Part shown: one piece after another, positions 51,871-60,851 of the stretch | Layout: each line of letters starts with the position of its first letter | How positions within the stretch are numbered: the stretch's first letter is position 1 | NCBI RefSeq assembly: GCF_005491425.1 | Contig: NZ_CP028083.1 | Span: forward strand, 3,806,001 to 3,870,000 | Reading direction: 5' to 3' | Length of the DNA: 64,000 nucleotides | DNA from: Lysinibacillus sp. SGAir0095 | GTDB lineage: Bacteria > Bacillota > Bacilli > Bacillales_A > Planococcaceae | Translations under genes and position numbers: made by a program | Notes under the pieces: generated by a model | The model's database searches: none | Told to the model about the DNA's origin: nothing | What the model saw: only the letters and a program-made list of their open reading frames with translations

Positions 51871-53514
51871 TTATCGATTCTTTTTCAACACATTTATTTG
51901 TTTAGTGAGTTCATTAAACCTTGCATCTAGTTGGGTATAATTCGCGTCTTTAACAGTCATAAAACTTAATTTCCCAAGAACCTCCTGCCTTTCCGTTTCC
52001 AGCGTCAATAGCAATTCTTCTTGTGTATCTATTTGGGCGGGCTTTTCTTTTAATTGTTTATAAATGCTGCCTTCCTCAATCACCAAACTACTATTTGTTG
52101 TTTTTTCAAGGAAATAGCGATCATGAGATACAATAAGTAGTGTCCCATTATAATTTGATAGCGTCTCTTCCAACTGCTCACGAGATGGAAGGTCTAAATG
52201 GTTCGTTGGTTCGTCTAAAATCAGTACGTCTTTTTCTTCCAATATATAAACCATTAGCTTACATTTCACTCGTTCCCCCATACTCATATGCTGAATCGGT
52301 TCTTTCCAGGCAGCAACTTCAAAGCCTAAGTGCTTCATGAGATTTTGCACTTTCCCTCGTTCTTCAAAAGTATTTCGATAGAATAGTTCTTCAGGTGTCT
52401 TTGAAAGTGGCAAGTCAAACACTTCTTGCGTTAAGTATCCAATATTGGCAGATGGAGAGATCCATACGTTACCACCATCTGCTGATAGTTCCCCCATTAG
52501 AATTTTTAAAAGAGTCGTTTTTCCACTTCCGTTTGGTCCTACCAATGCAACCTTTTCACCGTGTTGAATAGTAAAGCTCGCATTATTAAATAATGTCCGA
52601 TTATTTAATGCTTTCTTTAGACCCTTCACTTCTAAAAAACGTTTCCCGCGCTTGTCATTTGCATTTAAAGTAAACTGCACCTCATATTCAGGCTTTACTT
52701 GTTCCACTTTTGACTTCTCTAATTCCTTTTCGAGACGTTTTCTTTTGGATTTTATTTGTGCATCAGTCCGTTTTGCTTTTACTCGATGGTATTCTTTAAA
52801 ACCTTCTTGCTTTGTCGAGGCAGCATGTGCTTTTTGAGACCAAGAGGAAAGCTCATTTAATTGTCCTTCGATTGTTTGAATCATTTGCTGTTGCTTTTCG
52901 TACTCCCGTTGTTGAGTGAGCCTTCTTTGTTCTCGAGCTTTCATATAGCTCGTATAATTTCCCTTCTGCTCGATCAATTGCTGATCCTCAAGTGACCAAA
53001 CCTTTGTGACAACTTTATCCAAAAAATAGCGATCATGAGATACAAGGATAATGGTTCCCTTATATTGTTTTATACGCTCAATCAACAACTCGGTAGAACT
53101 TTCATCAAGATGGTTGGTTGGCTCATCCAGCAATAGAAGTTGTGCATTTTTTGAGAAACCTTTTGCAAGTCTTGCCTTTAGTCTCTCCCCGCCACTTAAA
53201 TTACTATATTCATTTAAAGGCACTTGCCACTTAGCTAACAGGTGAGCTTCTTCCAAATCCACATATTCTACTATAAAATCTTCTGTTTCCTGTTCGACCA
53301 TCTCTACCGTTACTTGTGGTTGTAGCCAGACTATCTTTCCATGAGACAACGGGAGACTCCCTGCAATCGTTTGTAGCAGGGTAGATTTCCCTGCTCCATT
53401 CTTGCCAATAATTCCGATCACATCTCCGCTATGCACTGTCCCGGTCACATTCTTAAAAAGAATGTTATCAATATTTTCGTATGTGACGTTTTGCAATTTT
53501 AAAAGCTCTTTCAT
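51871..53514 (-). CDS. vmlR: Antibiotic-resistance ABC-F ATPase VmlR
   Basis: A 547-residue soluble ABC-F protein, the same length as B. subtilis VmlR and similar throughout. Two ABC domains are seen (Walker A GKNGAGKST near 37 and GPNGSGKTT near 330; signatures LSGGERLKARLAKG and MSMGERVKCKLM; Walker B LLLLDEPTNHLD and VLILDEPTNHLD). They are joined by the long charged linker YEKQQQMIQTIEGQL...KRLEKELEKSKVEQ, which reaches the ribosome P/A sites. It protects ribosomes from lincosamides, streptogramin A and pleuromutilins. AGAAGGGA precedes the ATG. The attenuator leader upstream fits antibiotic induction. Confidence 0.93.
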   Translation of the reverse strand: MKELLKLQNVTYENIDNILFKNVTGTVHSGDVIGIIGKNGAGKSTLLQTIAGSLPLSHGKIVWLQPQVTVEMVEQETEDFIVEYVDLEEAHLLAKWQVPLNEYSNLSGGERLKARLAKGFSKNAQLLLLDEPTNHLDESSTELLIERIKQYKGTIILVSHDRYFLDKVVTKVWSLEDQQLIEQKGNYTSYMKAREQRRLTQQREYEKQQQMIQTIEGQLNELSSWSQKAHAASTKQEGFKEYHRVKAKRTDAQIKSKRKRLEKELEKSKVEQVKPEYEVQFTLNANDKRGKRFLEVKGLKKALNNRTLFNNASFTIQHGEKVALVGPNGSGKTTLLKILMGELSADGGNVWISPSANIGYLTQEVFDLPLSKTPEELFYRNTFEERGKVQNLMKHLGFEVAAWKEPIQHMSMGERVKCKLMVYILEEKDVLILDEPTNHLDLPSREQLEETLSNYNGTLLIVSHDRYFLEKTTNSSLVIEEGSIYKQLKEKPAQIDTQEELLLTLETERQEVLGKLSFMTVKDANYTQLDARFNELTKQINVLKKNR

Positions 53515-53864
53515 CTATTCTCGCTTCCCTTCTTGGGGGAGGATTTATCATGTACAGTATTAAAATAAAAAAATCCTCCCAAAAATTCATTGGAAGGATT
53601 AGTCTCATTTTTATTAGATAGAAAGGTTTGGACTTTCTATTCCACTTTGGAACAACTCACGATATGTAAAAAAAACTTGATGTAAAATCAGGCTTTTATC
53701 CATATCAAATAAACTATTGGTCACAATAGCTGTTGAACGTTTATGGAAAAATGGGCAGACTAATCCTATTTTTAAATTCTTGAATTTATTTTTCAAAAAT
53801 AAAAATAAGATTATATAATCATCGGCCACCCATCTTCCCTTCTCTTCATTTGTCATGAATTATA
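53515..53864 (-). promoter_or_regulatory. vmlR leader: promoter, attenuator and competing helix
   Basis: A leftward extended -10, TGGTATAAT (53859-53867), would start transcription about 53852. About 250 bases later a terminator forms at 53568-53600. Its 3' arm (53571-53580 complement) can instead pair with 53537-53546 just before the vmlR SD, giving mutually exclusive structures. B. subtilis vmlR is known to use transcription and translation attenuation. The 80-codon frame in the leader begins at the transcription start and lacks an SD, so it is probably not the regulatory ORF. Confidence 0.7.
53568..53600 (-). terminator. Leader terminator (attenuator) of vmlR
   Basis: AATCCTTCCA pairs with TGGGAGGATT (one G-U), then TTTTTTT leftward, ending about 55 bases before the vmlR start. 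Confidence 0.8.
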
Positions 53865-53894
53865 CCATATCCGCACGTTTCTGAAAAATCGATA

Positions 53895-54341
53895 TTATGC
53901 TTTTTTTATTAGGAGCATTTCATTTTCATCAAATTCCCACATTTCACCGTAAGCTACCTCCCAATAGTAACCATTTGGATCTTGGAAATAACCGCTATAT
54001 CCACCCCAAAAAACTGTTTCTGGTTGTTTAACGATTTTGGCCCCTGCTTTTTCAGCCAGTGAAAATACATCATCTACTTCTTCTTTTGACTTACCATTGT
54101 AGGCTAGAGTAATTCCACTGAAGCCTGTTCCTATTTCCGGTGGTTGTTGCTCATTTATATCCTGAGCTAATCTTTCGATTGGAAATAACGATATTTTTGT
54201 CCCGTTATTATTAAAGAATATTACATCCGGGCTGGATTCCTCGCCATAAACAACTACTTCAAAACCTAACCCGTCCCTGTAAAATTGAAGGGATTCATGC
54301 ATATCTTTTACTCCTAAAGTAAGTAAGTTTAAACGATTCAT
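53895..54341 (-). CDS. VOC family (glyoxalase/dioxygenase-like) protein
   Basis: A 148-residue VOC-fold protein. It starts NRLNLLTLGVKDMHESLQFYRDGLGFEVVVYG and ends FQDPNGYYWEVAYGEMWEFDE, the paired beta-alpha-beta-beta-beta modules of a glyoxalase/bleomycin resistance fold. Metal-ligand candidates include the E in YYWEVAY. The substrate is unknown. It follows the next VOC gene by 2 bases and shares its operon. Confidence 0.85.
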   Translation of the reverse strand: MNRLNLLTLGVKDMHESLQFYRDGLGFEVVVYGEESSPDVIFFNNNGTKISLFPIERLAQDINEQQPPEIGTGFSGITLAYNGKSKEEVDDVFSLAEKAGAKIVKQPETVFWGGYSGYFQDPNGYYWEVAYGEMWEFDENEMLLIKKA

Positions 54342-54343
54342 TG

Positions 54344-54775
54344 TTAGCCTCCAATATTTTCGCTTCCTACAAGCCGTTCTTTATATTTCGGACTTAATTC
54401 GCTCCAAACATCAAATTTATTGCCATCTAAATCCTGAAAAACGAAGTTTCTACCAGTATGCCCTCGATCCTCTATTTTTCCTACCTGTATTTGTTTTCTG
54501 CTAAATTCTTCGTAAATGTGATGAAGAGTTTCTAATCCATCCACTTCAAAGGTTACCGAAAATCGTTCTTCCCCATTACTATCAAGAAAATTAGCACTTT
54601 CATTAGGCAGAGATTGCACTAGAAAGAAACTTTGGTCAGCTAAGTTAAGAATCGCTTTTGTATGATCGATATAAGATAACTCTGCACTTAATTTTTCTTC
54701 ATACCACTTGGCAGCTGCCTCAACTTCTTTTACAGGCAAGTAGATGGTGCCTACCCTAACTAAGTTTAAGTTCAT
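54344..54775 (-). CDS. VOC family protein
   Basis: A 143-residue VOC-fold protein (LVRVGTIYLPVKEVEAAAKWYEEKLSAELSYID, FVFQDLDGNKFDVWSE). It is paired with the downstream VOC protein, so the two could form a heterodimer or act on related molecules. The usual terminal metal-binding Glu position reads as Asp/Val-Trp-Ser, so the metal site may be incomplete. No substrate can be named. Confidence 0.83.
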   Translation of the reverse strand: MNLNLVRVGTIYLPVKEVEAAAKWYEEKLSAELSYIDHTKAILNLADQSFFLVQSLPNESANFLDSNGEERFSVTFEVDGLETLHHIYEEFSRKQIQVGKIEDRGHTGRNFVFQDLDGNKFDVWSELSPKYKERLVGSENIGG

Positions 54776-54802
54776 TTTTTTCTCTCCTTCTCATAAAATA
54801 AA

Positions 54803-54840
54803 CCCCCATTTGAAAAAATTTTATCATTTCGAATAGGGGC
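54803..54840 (-). terminator. Terminator of the bstA-like gene
   Basis: Leftward GCCCCTATTCGAAA pairs imperfectly with TTTCAAATGGGGG, then TTTATTTTAT. Just after the stop at 54847. Confidence 0.7.
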
Positions 54841-54846
54841 TTTCGT

Positions 54847-55365
54847 TTATGTAGTTCTAGTTGCCAAAGCATTTTGTATATGTGCAAGATGGTGATTTAT
54901 GTGCCAAACACTGAAAGCCAATGTGGATAGAACTGTTTGTATACCCGTATCCGGATGCGTATACTTTTGTTCTAATTGTTCCTTATTTAGCTGTTCCAAT
55001 AAATAAGCTAACCGTGCATGTAATCCTTCAATTATCTGTACGGACGAAATCATTGGCAGGTTAGAATCCTCTAAATTTGCCCACGCATTTTCTTCAAAGG
55101 GCTTAATCGTTGGATTTTCTTCTGTTAATGCCAGTTTAATTCGCGTATACATATTTACTTGTGCATCAGCAATATGGTGAACGAGCTGTTTAATTGTCCA
55201 TGCTCCTTCTCGATAAGTGAGCTGTTGTTCTTCTTCGTTTAATGATTCTACCATCGCCTTTAACCTCAAAGGGTAGGAAGAAATAGTTTGAATCCATTCT
55301 ACTATTAATTCGTCCGTCATAATATCAGGTTTTTCAAATTTTCCAATTGGATATCTTACATCCAT
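54847..55365 (-). CDS. bstA: YfiT/BstA family DinB-fold protein (bacillithiol transferase)
   Basis: A 172-residue DinB-superfamily metalloprotein of the YfiT branch. The three His ligands are in LVHHIADAQ (near residue 66) and VWHINHHLAHI (near 158). The start MDVRYPIGKFEKP is typical. B. subtilis BstA (YfiT) transfers bacillithiol to electrophiles. This implies that the organism makes bacillithiol, which I infer but cannot see here. The next gene is another DinB-fold protein. Confidence 0.88.
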   Translation of the reverse strand: MDVRYPIGKFEKPDIMTDELIVEWIQTISSYPLRLKAMVESLNEEEQQLTYREGAWTIKQLVHHIADAQVNMYTRIKLALTEENPTIKPFEENAWANLEDSNLPMISSVQIIEGLHARLAYLLEQLNKEQLEQKYTHPDTGIQTVLSTLAFSVWHINHHLAHIQNALATRTT

Positions 55366-55406
55366 TTGCTTTCACCTCAAATTGATTGATTGGTTTAAAA
55401 GTTTAA

Positions 55407-55880
55407 CTATTTATGATTCAATCCCAAAACTTCCTGTATCTGTTTGAAATGGTGTTCATCATGCTCAACGAAGCCTTGTAAATAGTCTGTTAACGTTAAA
55501 GTAGTTTGACCTATTTTAATTTTGTTTTCCCACAACTCATCTGCAATATTGTTAATCGCAATGATCAGGCTTCTTCTAACAGTAATATATTTTGAGATTA
55601 TTTCTTGTTTCGTCTTAGCTTTAGTCTCTAAAGATGACTGATGATTTAATTCATTTACTTCCGGTCCTTTCGGAAGTGCATGATTATTAAAGAGATAAGG
55701 AAGACGATTATCTAAAATAAATTGATCCCATGCCGGAAAATGACCAATAATCTCGCCAATAGTCCATTTCCCCTCTGCAATAGGGGTCTTCCATTGCTCT
55801 TCTGTTAAATTATCTAAATTCTTTACCCACTCGACAGAATTCTCATAATGCATTAAGATTTCTTCCTTATTTTGGTGCAA
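55407..55880 (-). CDS. DinB family protein
   Basis: A 157-residue four-helix DinB_2 protein with the expected metal ligands in IIGHFPAWDQF (near residue 46) and HDEHHFKQIQEVL (near 140). The start is TTG with AGGAG 9 bases upstream; an in-frame ATG ten codons in is a less likely start. It lies 41 bases before the bstA-like gene in the same direction, so these may be co-transcribed. Thiol-transfer activity is possible but unproven. Confidence 0.83.
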   Translation of the reverse strand: MHQNKEEILMHYENSVEWVKNLDNLTEEQWKTPIAEGKWTIGEIIGHFPAWDQFILDNRLPYLFNNHALPKGPEVNELNHQSSLETKAKTKQEIISKYITVRRSLIIAINNIADELWENKIKIGQTTLTLTDYLQGFVEHDEHHFKQIQEVLGLNHK

Positions 55881-55959
55881 GAATTTCAGCTCCTATACCT
55901 TTTCTTATCCCCTTAAGATTCTAGAGAAAATCAAGAAGTCCTTCTTTAATCGACATTTT

Positions 55960-56391
55960 TCATTTAAAAAATAATGTCATTATAAGAACCGCGAACCAGT
56001 ACAAAAGAAAAACTCCGTAAACAATTTTTATGGAAAGTTTCGTATTACTGAGAATCGTTTGTTTGCTGTAGTTGACCATCATTCTATGATCAAAACCTAA
56101 ATACTCTTCCAAATTATCTCCAATTTTCTCTAAATCCTTATAATAAATTGTGATTCTCGATTCTATCGTCCAAAACACATATGTTAATAGCAATCCACAG
56201 ATGGGCATTATTAACTCCGGGAACAATAGTGCGTCTGTCGTCTCCTTTAGTGCAAGTTGCACCAATCCAAACTGCACTACAAAGTAGACCGGAAATAGGG
56301 CAAATCGTAAACTACTATAATGTCTTCTTGATGCTTTTACTTCTTTATATTGTTCTAATGCGATAGCTTTTTTAGGCTCCAATTCACTCAT
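55960..56391 (-). CDS. Hypothetical membrane protein
   Basis: A 143-residue protein with about three hydrophobic segments (near 30-50, 58-75 and 118-142) separated by a charged loop (ESRITIYYKDLEKIGDNLEEYLGFDH). I do not recognise a family. The open frame extends 37 codons upstream across non-coding DNA, but AGAGGTGG before the ATG at 56391 defines the start. It lies downstream of the P450 terminator, so it has its own promoter or depends on read-through. Confidence 0.65.
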   Translation of the reverse strand: MSELEPKKAIALEQYKEVKASRRHYSSLRFALFPVYFVVQFGLVQLALKETTDALLFPELIMPICGLLLTYVFWTIESRITIYYKDLEKIGDNLEEYLGFDHRMMVNYSKQTILSNTKLSIKIVYGVFLLYWFAVLIMTLFFK

Positions 56392-56486
56392 TCTATTAAC
56401 CACCTCTATTATATGGATAGCTTTATTGTAGCGAAGAAAGATTAGTAAATAAATAACGCAAATCCCTATAATATCCTTTTTACATA

Positions 56487-56520
56487 GAAAAACCGAAATC
56501 ATTTAGTGATTTCGGCTTCT
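56487..56520 (-). terminator. Terminator overlapping the cypC stop codon
   Basis: Leftward stem AGCCGAAATC/GATTTCGGTT followed by TTTTC. The P450 stop codon lies in its loop. Confidence 0.8.
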
Positions 56521-57759
56521 GATGATTTGTTCTAGAATGATTTTGCTTTTGGGGATACTCGGGATATCATCAATTTCGTAGCCCAGATCCTGTTCTGGCA
56601 CTGTAAATTCCATTCGATTCACTAAATAATCAAGACTAACCTTCATTATATCAATGGTTATCTGTTCCCCTGCACAGCGATGGCCTAAATAATAATCTCC
56701 TCCACCCTGTGGAATAAAGCTAAATGGACTACCCACCCAATGAGCAAAACGTTCTGGGTTGAACTTTTGCGGGTCTTCCCACTTAACTGGATCATGGTTG
56801 GTACCATAAAGGTCCAGCAATGTTAACGTGCCTTCTTTAAACTCATAGCCATTCCACATAAAATCTGATTTTACTTTAGCAGCTACAAACGGAAAGAATG
56901 GGTAAAATCTTCTTACCTCTTGCACAAAGAGTTTAGAGTAGTCATGATATGACTGTAATTTCTCTTTTTCTTCGGGGTTTTCGAGCAGTGCCAGAAGAGA
57001 GAAGTTAATATAGATTGAAATAGCGACTATCGGTCTTAACATGTTCATGATTTCCACTGTCACCGTTTCCACATCTAATAAGTTACCTTGTGAATCCTTA
57101 TGAAATGCAAATTGATGGATTACTGTGTTTTGTGGGAATTTTAATTTACCGTCTCGAGTATCTTGAATGAGTTGTTGAATTGTTTTTTCGCCCTGATTTC
57201 GGAACGTTCTACCTATCCAATGATTTGGACCAATTGCTGCAGCAGTTTCGAACATGGCAGAGAGCTCTTTGGTCATTTTCTTCACATCATTTGCGTGTAT
57301 TGGATAGCCTATCCATTTAAACGCTACATTACAAAGCAACTCTTTTACTTCCTCGTAGAAAATGATCGAGTCCGTCTTGCTCCATTTATCGATGGATTGT
57401 TCCCACTGCATCTCTGTCAGCTCATATAAATGATTTAAATGCTCTTCTGTCATGACAGACATTAGCATCTCTTTCCGATTTCGATGATCCTCATCATCTA
57501 AGGTTTGCACACTGTTTTTTCCAAATAATGTTTGAACGATTCGATTAGGTGCTGCATCTTTTCTTTGAAATTTTTGTGGATCGTAAAAGATTTGTGCTGC
57601 TTCTTCTCCAAGCATACAGATAGCTTTTTTACCTAATAGTCTTGTCTCAAAAACATTGGACCGGAGCTTATCACTTCTGTTCAGAATAAAGTGATAGCCC
57701 TCCTTTAAAAGTCCGATACTATGATCGATTCCTTCTTCTTTTGGCATTTGATTTTCCAT
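56503..57759 (-). CDS. cypC: CYP152 family fatty-acid peroxygenase (P450BSbeta-like)
   Basis: A 418-residue cytochrome P450 that uses hydrogen peroxide to hydroxylate long-chain fatty acids. The heme motif is [18 protein letters not shown] (Cys near 360). The CYP152 Arg-Pro pair is in LRPIVAIS, where Arg binds the fatty-acid carboxylate and no acid-alcohol pair exists. The active-site position that is His in the decarboxylase OleT reads Gln here ([11 protein letters not shown]), as in B. subtilis P450BSbeta, so alpha/beta-hydroxylation is favoured over alkene formation. The GTG three codons upstream is rejected in favour of the ATG with GAGGTG spacing. Confidence 0.92.
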   Translation of the reverse strand: MENQMPKEEGIDHSIGLLKEGYHFILNRSDKLRSNVFETRLLGKKAICMLGEEAAQIFYDPQKFQRKDAAPNRIVQTLFGKNSVQTLDDEDHRNRKEMLMSVMTEEHLNHLYELTEMQWEQSIDKWSKTDSIIFYEEVKELLCNVAFKWIGYPIHANDVKKMTKELSAMFETAAAIGPNHWIGRTFRNQGEKTIQQLIQDTRDGKLKFPQNTVIHQFAFHKDSQGNLLDVETVTVEIMNMLRPIVAISIYINFSLLALLENPEEKEKLQSYHDYSKLFVQEVRRFYPFFPFVAAKVKSDFMWNGYEFKEGTLTLLDLYGTNHDPVKWEDPQKFNPERFAHWVGSPFSFIPQGGGDYYLGHRCAGEQITIDIMKVSLDYLVNRMEFTVPEQDLGYEIDDIPSIPKSKIILEQIIRSRNH

Positions 57760-57834
57760 TTTTTTCACCTCATTTTCCGTTCACTCTTTATAGTCTTTCT
57801 AAACCTTTTCCATTTATACTTACCCTTCCTGCAG

Positions 57835-57876
57835 CAAAAAACACCAAAATGCTTTCATCTAAAAACATTTTGGTGT
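57835..57876 (-). terminator. Terminator of the YiiX-like gene
   Basis: Leftward stem ACACCAAAATG/CATTTTGGTGT followed by TTTTTTG. Confidence 0.85.
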
Positions 57877-57884
57877 AAAAGTAA

Positions 57885-58445
57885 TTAATATATAATAGGG
57901 TATACTTGATTTGTAGTTTCATTATCAAGCAAGTCGGCTAATTGTCCTTCAAATTCTAATTGAAGGTTCTTCATATTTTGCAAATCATTCGGAGATACGA
58001 GGGAAATTGGCTTTTGCAATTGACTAATACCACCTTTATTTAGCACTTGTGCAACAAATTCCGAACAAAAGAAAGCATGTTCTCTTTGATACGGTTTATT
58101 TATTATAAAGGTGATTAATCCCAAAAGATTATAACGATAGAGATGCTTTTCCATCTCAATTTTATGAATAAATGCTTTCATTTTATCAATTTGCTGTTCT
58201 GTAGCATCAAAACTATAAATGGCACACCTCGCATTTTTAAATAAGCCCTGTCTCACATCCTCATTTACAAATCCACCTATAAAAGGATTTCGAGGTCTTT
58301 TACGTCCGAAACTATAGACTTCGTTAAAATGTTGGTCAAATACAATCGATGCATGGTTATAAGGCTTTCTTGTATATAGCTTGATCATCCTTGTAAACAT
58401 TGTACCTGTATCAGTCAGTAATAAATATACCTTCTCCCTTTCCAT
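57885..58445 (-). CDS. YiiX/YebB-like NlpC/P60-fold cysteine hydrolase
   Basis: A 186-residue cytoplasmic protein of the circularly permuted NlpC/P60 (YiiX-like) superfamily. The His is in PYNHASIVFD near residue 31, and the Cys in AFFCSEFVAQVL near 128. No signal peptide is present. The order His then Cys is the permuted arrangement. Such enzymes act as amidases or lipid acyltransferases, and the substrate here is unknown. GGGAGAAG precedes the start. It is monocistronic. Confidence 0.82.
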   Translation of the reverse strand: MEREKVYLLLTDTGTMFTRMIKLYTRKPYNHASIVFDQHFNEVYSFGRKRPRNPFIGGFVNEDVRQGLFKNARCAIYSFDATEQQIDKMKAFIHKIEMEKHLYRYNLLGLITFIINKPYQREHAFFCSEFVAQVLNKGGISQLQKPISLVSPNDLQNMKNLQLEFEGQLADLLDNETTNQVYPIIY

Positions 58446-58754
58446 CCTATTACCCCTTCGTTTAAATCTTACTTCTTATAATAGAATATTGACTTTCACC
58501 TGTTAACCGACTGAGGAAATATTTACGTATCCGACCTAAGACGTAGTTTCGCTATTTTTTATCGATTCAGGAGATTAAGTGCTTGATAAAATAACATGTA
58601 TAAGTATGAAGAAATAGCATAATTGTTTTTATGTAAAGTAGAGTAAAAATAGAACTTAGTCTCCAGAAAATCTCTTTAGCTGATAATACCTAACTCAAAA
58701 AATAAAACCCGGAAGAAAAATCTCCGGGCTTAGAAAGCACTAACTATCCTTAAA
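58446..58754. other. Intergenic region between the opuD-like and YiiX-like genes
   Basis: A 309-base gap with the BCCT terminator at its right end (58705-58732). The rest contains no ORF longer than about 12 codons with an SD and no repeat that I recognise. Presumably it includes the promoter of the YiiX-like gene. Confidence 0.5.
58705..58732 (-). terminator. Terminator of the BCCT gene
   Basis: Leftward stem GCCCGGA/TCCGGGT with an 8-base loop and a TTTTATTTTTT tail, 22 bases past the stop. Confidence 0.85.
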
Positions 58755-60317
58755 CTAACGTAATTTCTTCTGTTCGTTCTCACGCTCAATATGTTCTCGC
58801 ATTTTCTTTAATCGTTTAATCTCATGCTTTTTAATTGGAATCATTTCTTTGCTAAGCATTTTCCATAATGTAATCCCTAGTAATAATACTATAAAGATAA
58901 ATGGCAGTGCAGCAATCAAGGATGCTGTTTGTAAGGCATCTAATCCACCTGCATATAATAATACACCTGATATTGCCGCCATTAAGATTCCCCATGTTAA
59001 TTTCGTAACAACTGCCGGGTTAATAGCACCATTGGATGTCATGCTAGCCATAATGAATGTTGCGGAATCAGCCGATGTAATTAAGAAAGTAAAAATAAGA
59101 ATAATCCCTATAACGGAGGCAATCATAGATAGCGGTAAATTATTTAAAGTTTGAAAAAGTGCCACTGTTACATCTTCATTTACTAATGTAGCTATATTGG
59201 TATTCTGATGTAAATCATACCAAAGTGCTGTACCTCCAAAAGTTGCAATCCAAAAACAGGATATTACTGGTGGTACGATTAATACACCAAAAATGAATTC
59301 GCGTATCGTTCTACCTCTTGACACCCTTGCAATAAATGCACCAACGAACGGTGACCAAGAAATGGCCCATGCCCAATAAAAGACAGTCCAATCCTTCACC
59401 CATGTGTCTTCTTTATAGGGCTGTAAACGCAAACTATATTCAACAAAATGAGAAATATAATCTCCCACAGCTAAAGTAAAAGTTTCCAAAATAAATACTG
59501 TTGGACCCATGATAAATACAAAGGCGAGTAAAAGAATCGCTAACCCCATATTGACGTTACTTAATATCTTGATTCCCTTTTGTAAACCGGTCGTAGATGA
59601 TAGCATATAACCAATGAACATAATGGCAATAATAGAAAGCTGTATTAAAAAATTAATAGGCAAACCAAAAACTGCATTCAACCCGCCGTTTGTCTGTAGA
59701 ACCCCAAGCCCAATAGAGGTTGCAACCCCCATGACAGTTGCAATAACTGCAAAAATGTCAATAAGATTTTTGATTCCTTTGTTAGTTCCTGTAATGGGCT
59801 CTAATGACGTCGAGATAAGTAAATCCTTCTTTTTATTAAATTGCATATAGCACATAACCAGACCCATCAGTGCATAAACAGACCATTGACTGATCCCCCA
59901 ATGGAAGAAGGAGTAACCCATGGCAAGTCTAGCAGCCTCTGTTGTTAAAGGTTCTACATCATCGGTTGGGGTAGTGAAAAAATGACTCATTGGCTCAGCT
60001 ACACCCCAGAACACTAATCCTACTCCAAGACCAGCTGAAAACAGCATCGAAATCCAAGTAATATATGAGAAATCGGGTTTAGCTTCATTTCCACCAAGTC
60101 GAATCGAACCAAACTTACTTATAGCCAAGAATATTAAGAAGAGAATAATGACAAAAACTGAAAGTAAATAAAACCATGAGAAATTACGCGTTGTCATATC
60201 AAATATATTACTAGCTACTTCACCAAACCGTACCGGAAACAATGCACCTAAAACGACTAAAAATAGTATGATCAATGCCGCGATTGTAAAAACCGGATTT
60301 TTTATAACTTCTTTCAC
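58755..60317 (-). CDS. opuD: BCCT family glycine betaine transporter (OpuD-like)
   Basis: A 520-residue, 12-helix sodium-coupled carrier of the BCCT family. The betaine-site segments are visible: SAGLGVGLVFWGVAEPMSH near residue 90, and WTVFYWAWAISWSPFVGAFIARVSRGRTIREF near residue 310 (the BCCT signature). It ends in a basic C-terminal tail (KKHEIKRLKKMREHIERENEQKK), the region that senses osmotic state in BetP-like carriers. GAGGAG sits 7 bases before the GTG at 60317, whereas the open frame goes 22 codons further. It complements the OpuA system at 18-21 kb. Confidence 0.92.
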   Translation of the reverse strand: MKEVIKNPVFTIAALIILFLVVLGALFPVRFGEVASNIFDMTTRNFSWFYLLSVFVIILFLIFLAISKFGSIRLGGNEAKPDFSYITWISMLFSAGLGVGLVFWGVAEPMSHFFTTPTDDVEPLTTEAARLAMGYSFFHWGISQWSVYALMGLVMCYMQFNKKKDLLISTSLEPITGTNKGIKNLIDIFAVIATVMGVATSIGLGVLQTNGGLNAVFGLPINFLIQLSIIAIMFIGYMLSSTTGLQKGIKILSNVNMGLAILLLAFVFIMGPTVFILETFTLAVGDYISHFVEYSLRLQPYKEDTWVKDWTVFYWAWAISWSPFVGAFIARVSRGRTIREFIFGVLIVPPVISCFWIATFGGTALWYDLHQNTNIATLVNEDVTVALFQTLNNLPLSMIASVIGIILIFTFLITSADSATFIMASMTSNGAINPAVVTKLTWGILMAAISGVLLYAGGLDALQTASLIAALPFIFIVLLLGITLWKMLSKEMIPIKKHEIKRLKKMREHIERENEQKKLR

Positions 60318-60420
60318 AAAAACACTCCTCATTAACGTGTAACTTGACTTATATTCCCCTATTCTTTCCGAAGTAAACATCAAAAAAATGCGGAGCTCTA
60401 CTCAATTTGGTTAAAAATAA

Positions 60421-60447
60421 AAACCCGGAAAAAAATCCGGGTTTCTT
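60421..60447. terminator. Terminator of the small YpzG-like gene
   Basis: Stem AAACCCGGA/TCCGGGTTT with a 7-base A-rich loop and T runs on both strands. It lies 28 bases past the small gene's stop at 60475. Confidence 0.85.
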
Positions 60448-60474
60448 TTTTCACTGAAATCACTATATCATGAC

Positions 60475-60627
60475 CTAATAATGTCTAGCCTTAGCATCCG
60501 TCCTCAAAATTTGGTTATGGAGTGAAATCTCCGTTTTACCATTCACTTGAGATTTTTGAATCTTCGGCTTAGCCCAGTTGCGGTGATTCTTTGAAGAATG
60601 AGGATCTAATATACCCTTCTTATCCAT
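60475..60627 (-). CDS. Small basic protein, YpzG-like
   Basis: A 50-residue basic protein starting MDKKGILDPHSSKNHRNW and containing SQVNGKTEISLHNQ and ending KARHY. AGGGGTG lies 6 bases before the ATG, and a strong terminator follows the TAG. The QVNGxT core recalls the YpzG-like family of spore-formers. The match is from memory and moderate. It may be a spore-associated small protein. It was found by reading the region by eye; its length is below usual ORF cut-offs. Confidence 0.65.
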   Translation of the reverse strand: MDKKGILDPHSSKNHRNWAKPKIQKSQVNGKTEISLHNQILRTDAKARHY

Positions 60628-60851
60628 CCGTCACACCCCTATAGTCGTATAGTAGATTTCTTAATGTGAAATCAATTTTAGTATGAAGCAGTCACAGTAA
60701 ATCATGCATTTTTTCTTTTTTATATTTACTGTTTAATCAGGGTTTTATTATAAAATAATTTAATTCTTGGCTCATTCCTATATAGAAAATCCTTTTTTCG
60801 GGAACACTTTTTTCCCCCTTCCATATTTTATAAAGGAAAGGGGCGATAAAT

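Noticed and set aside
53614-53856. 80-codon leftward frame between vmlR and the VOC gene
   Set aside because: Its ATG coincides with the predicted transcription start, it has no SD, and it lies over the vmlR attenuator leader. Treated as leader sequence.
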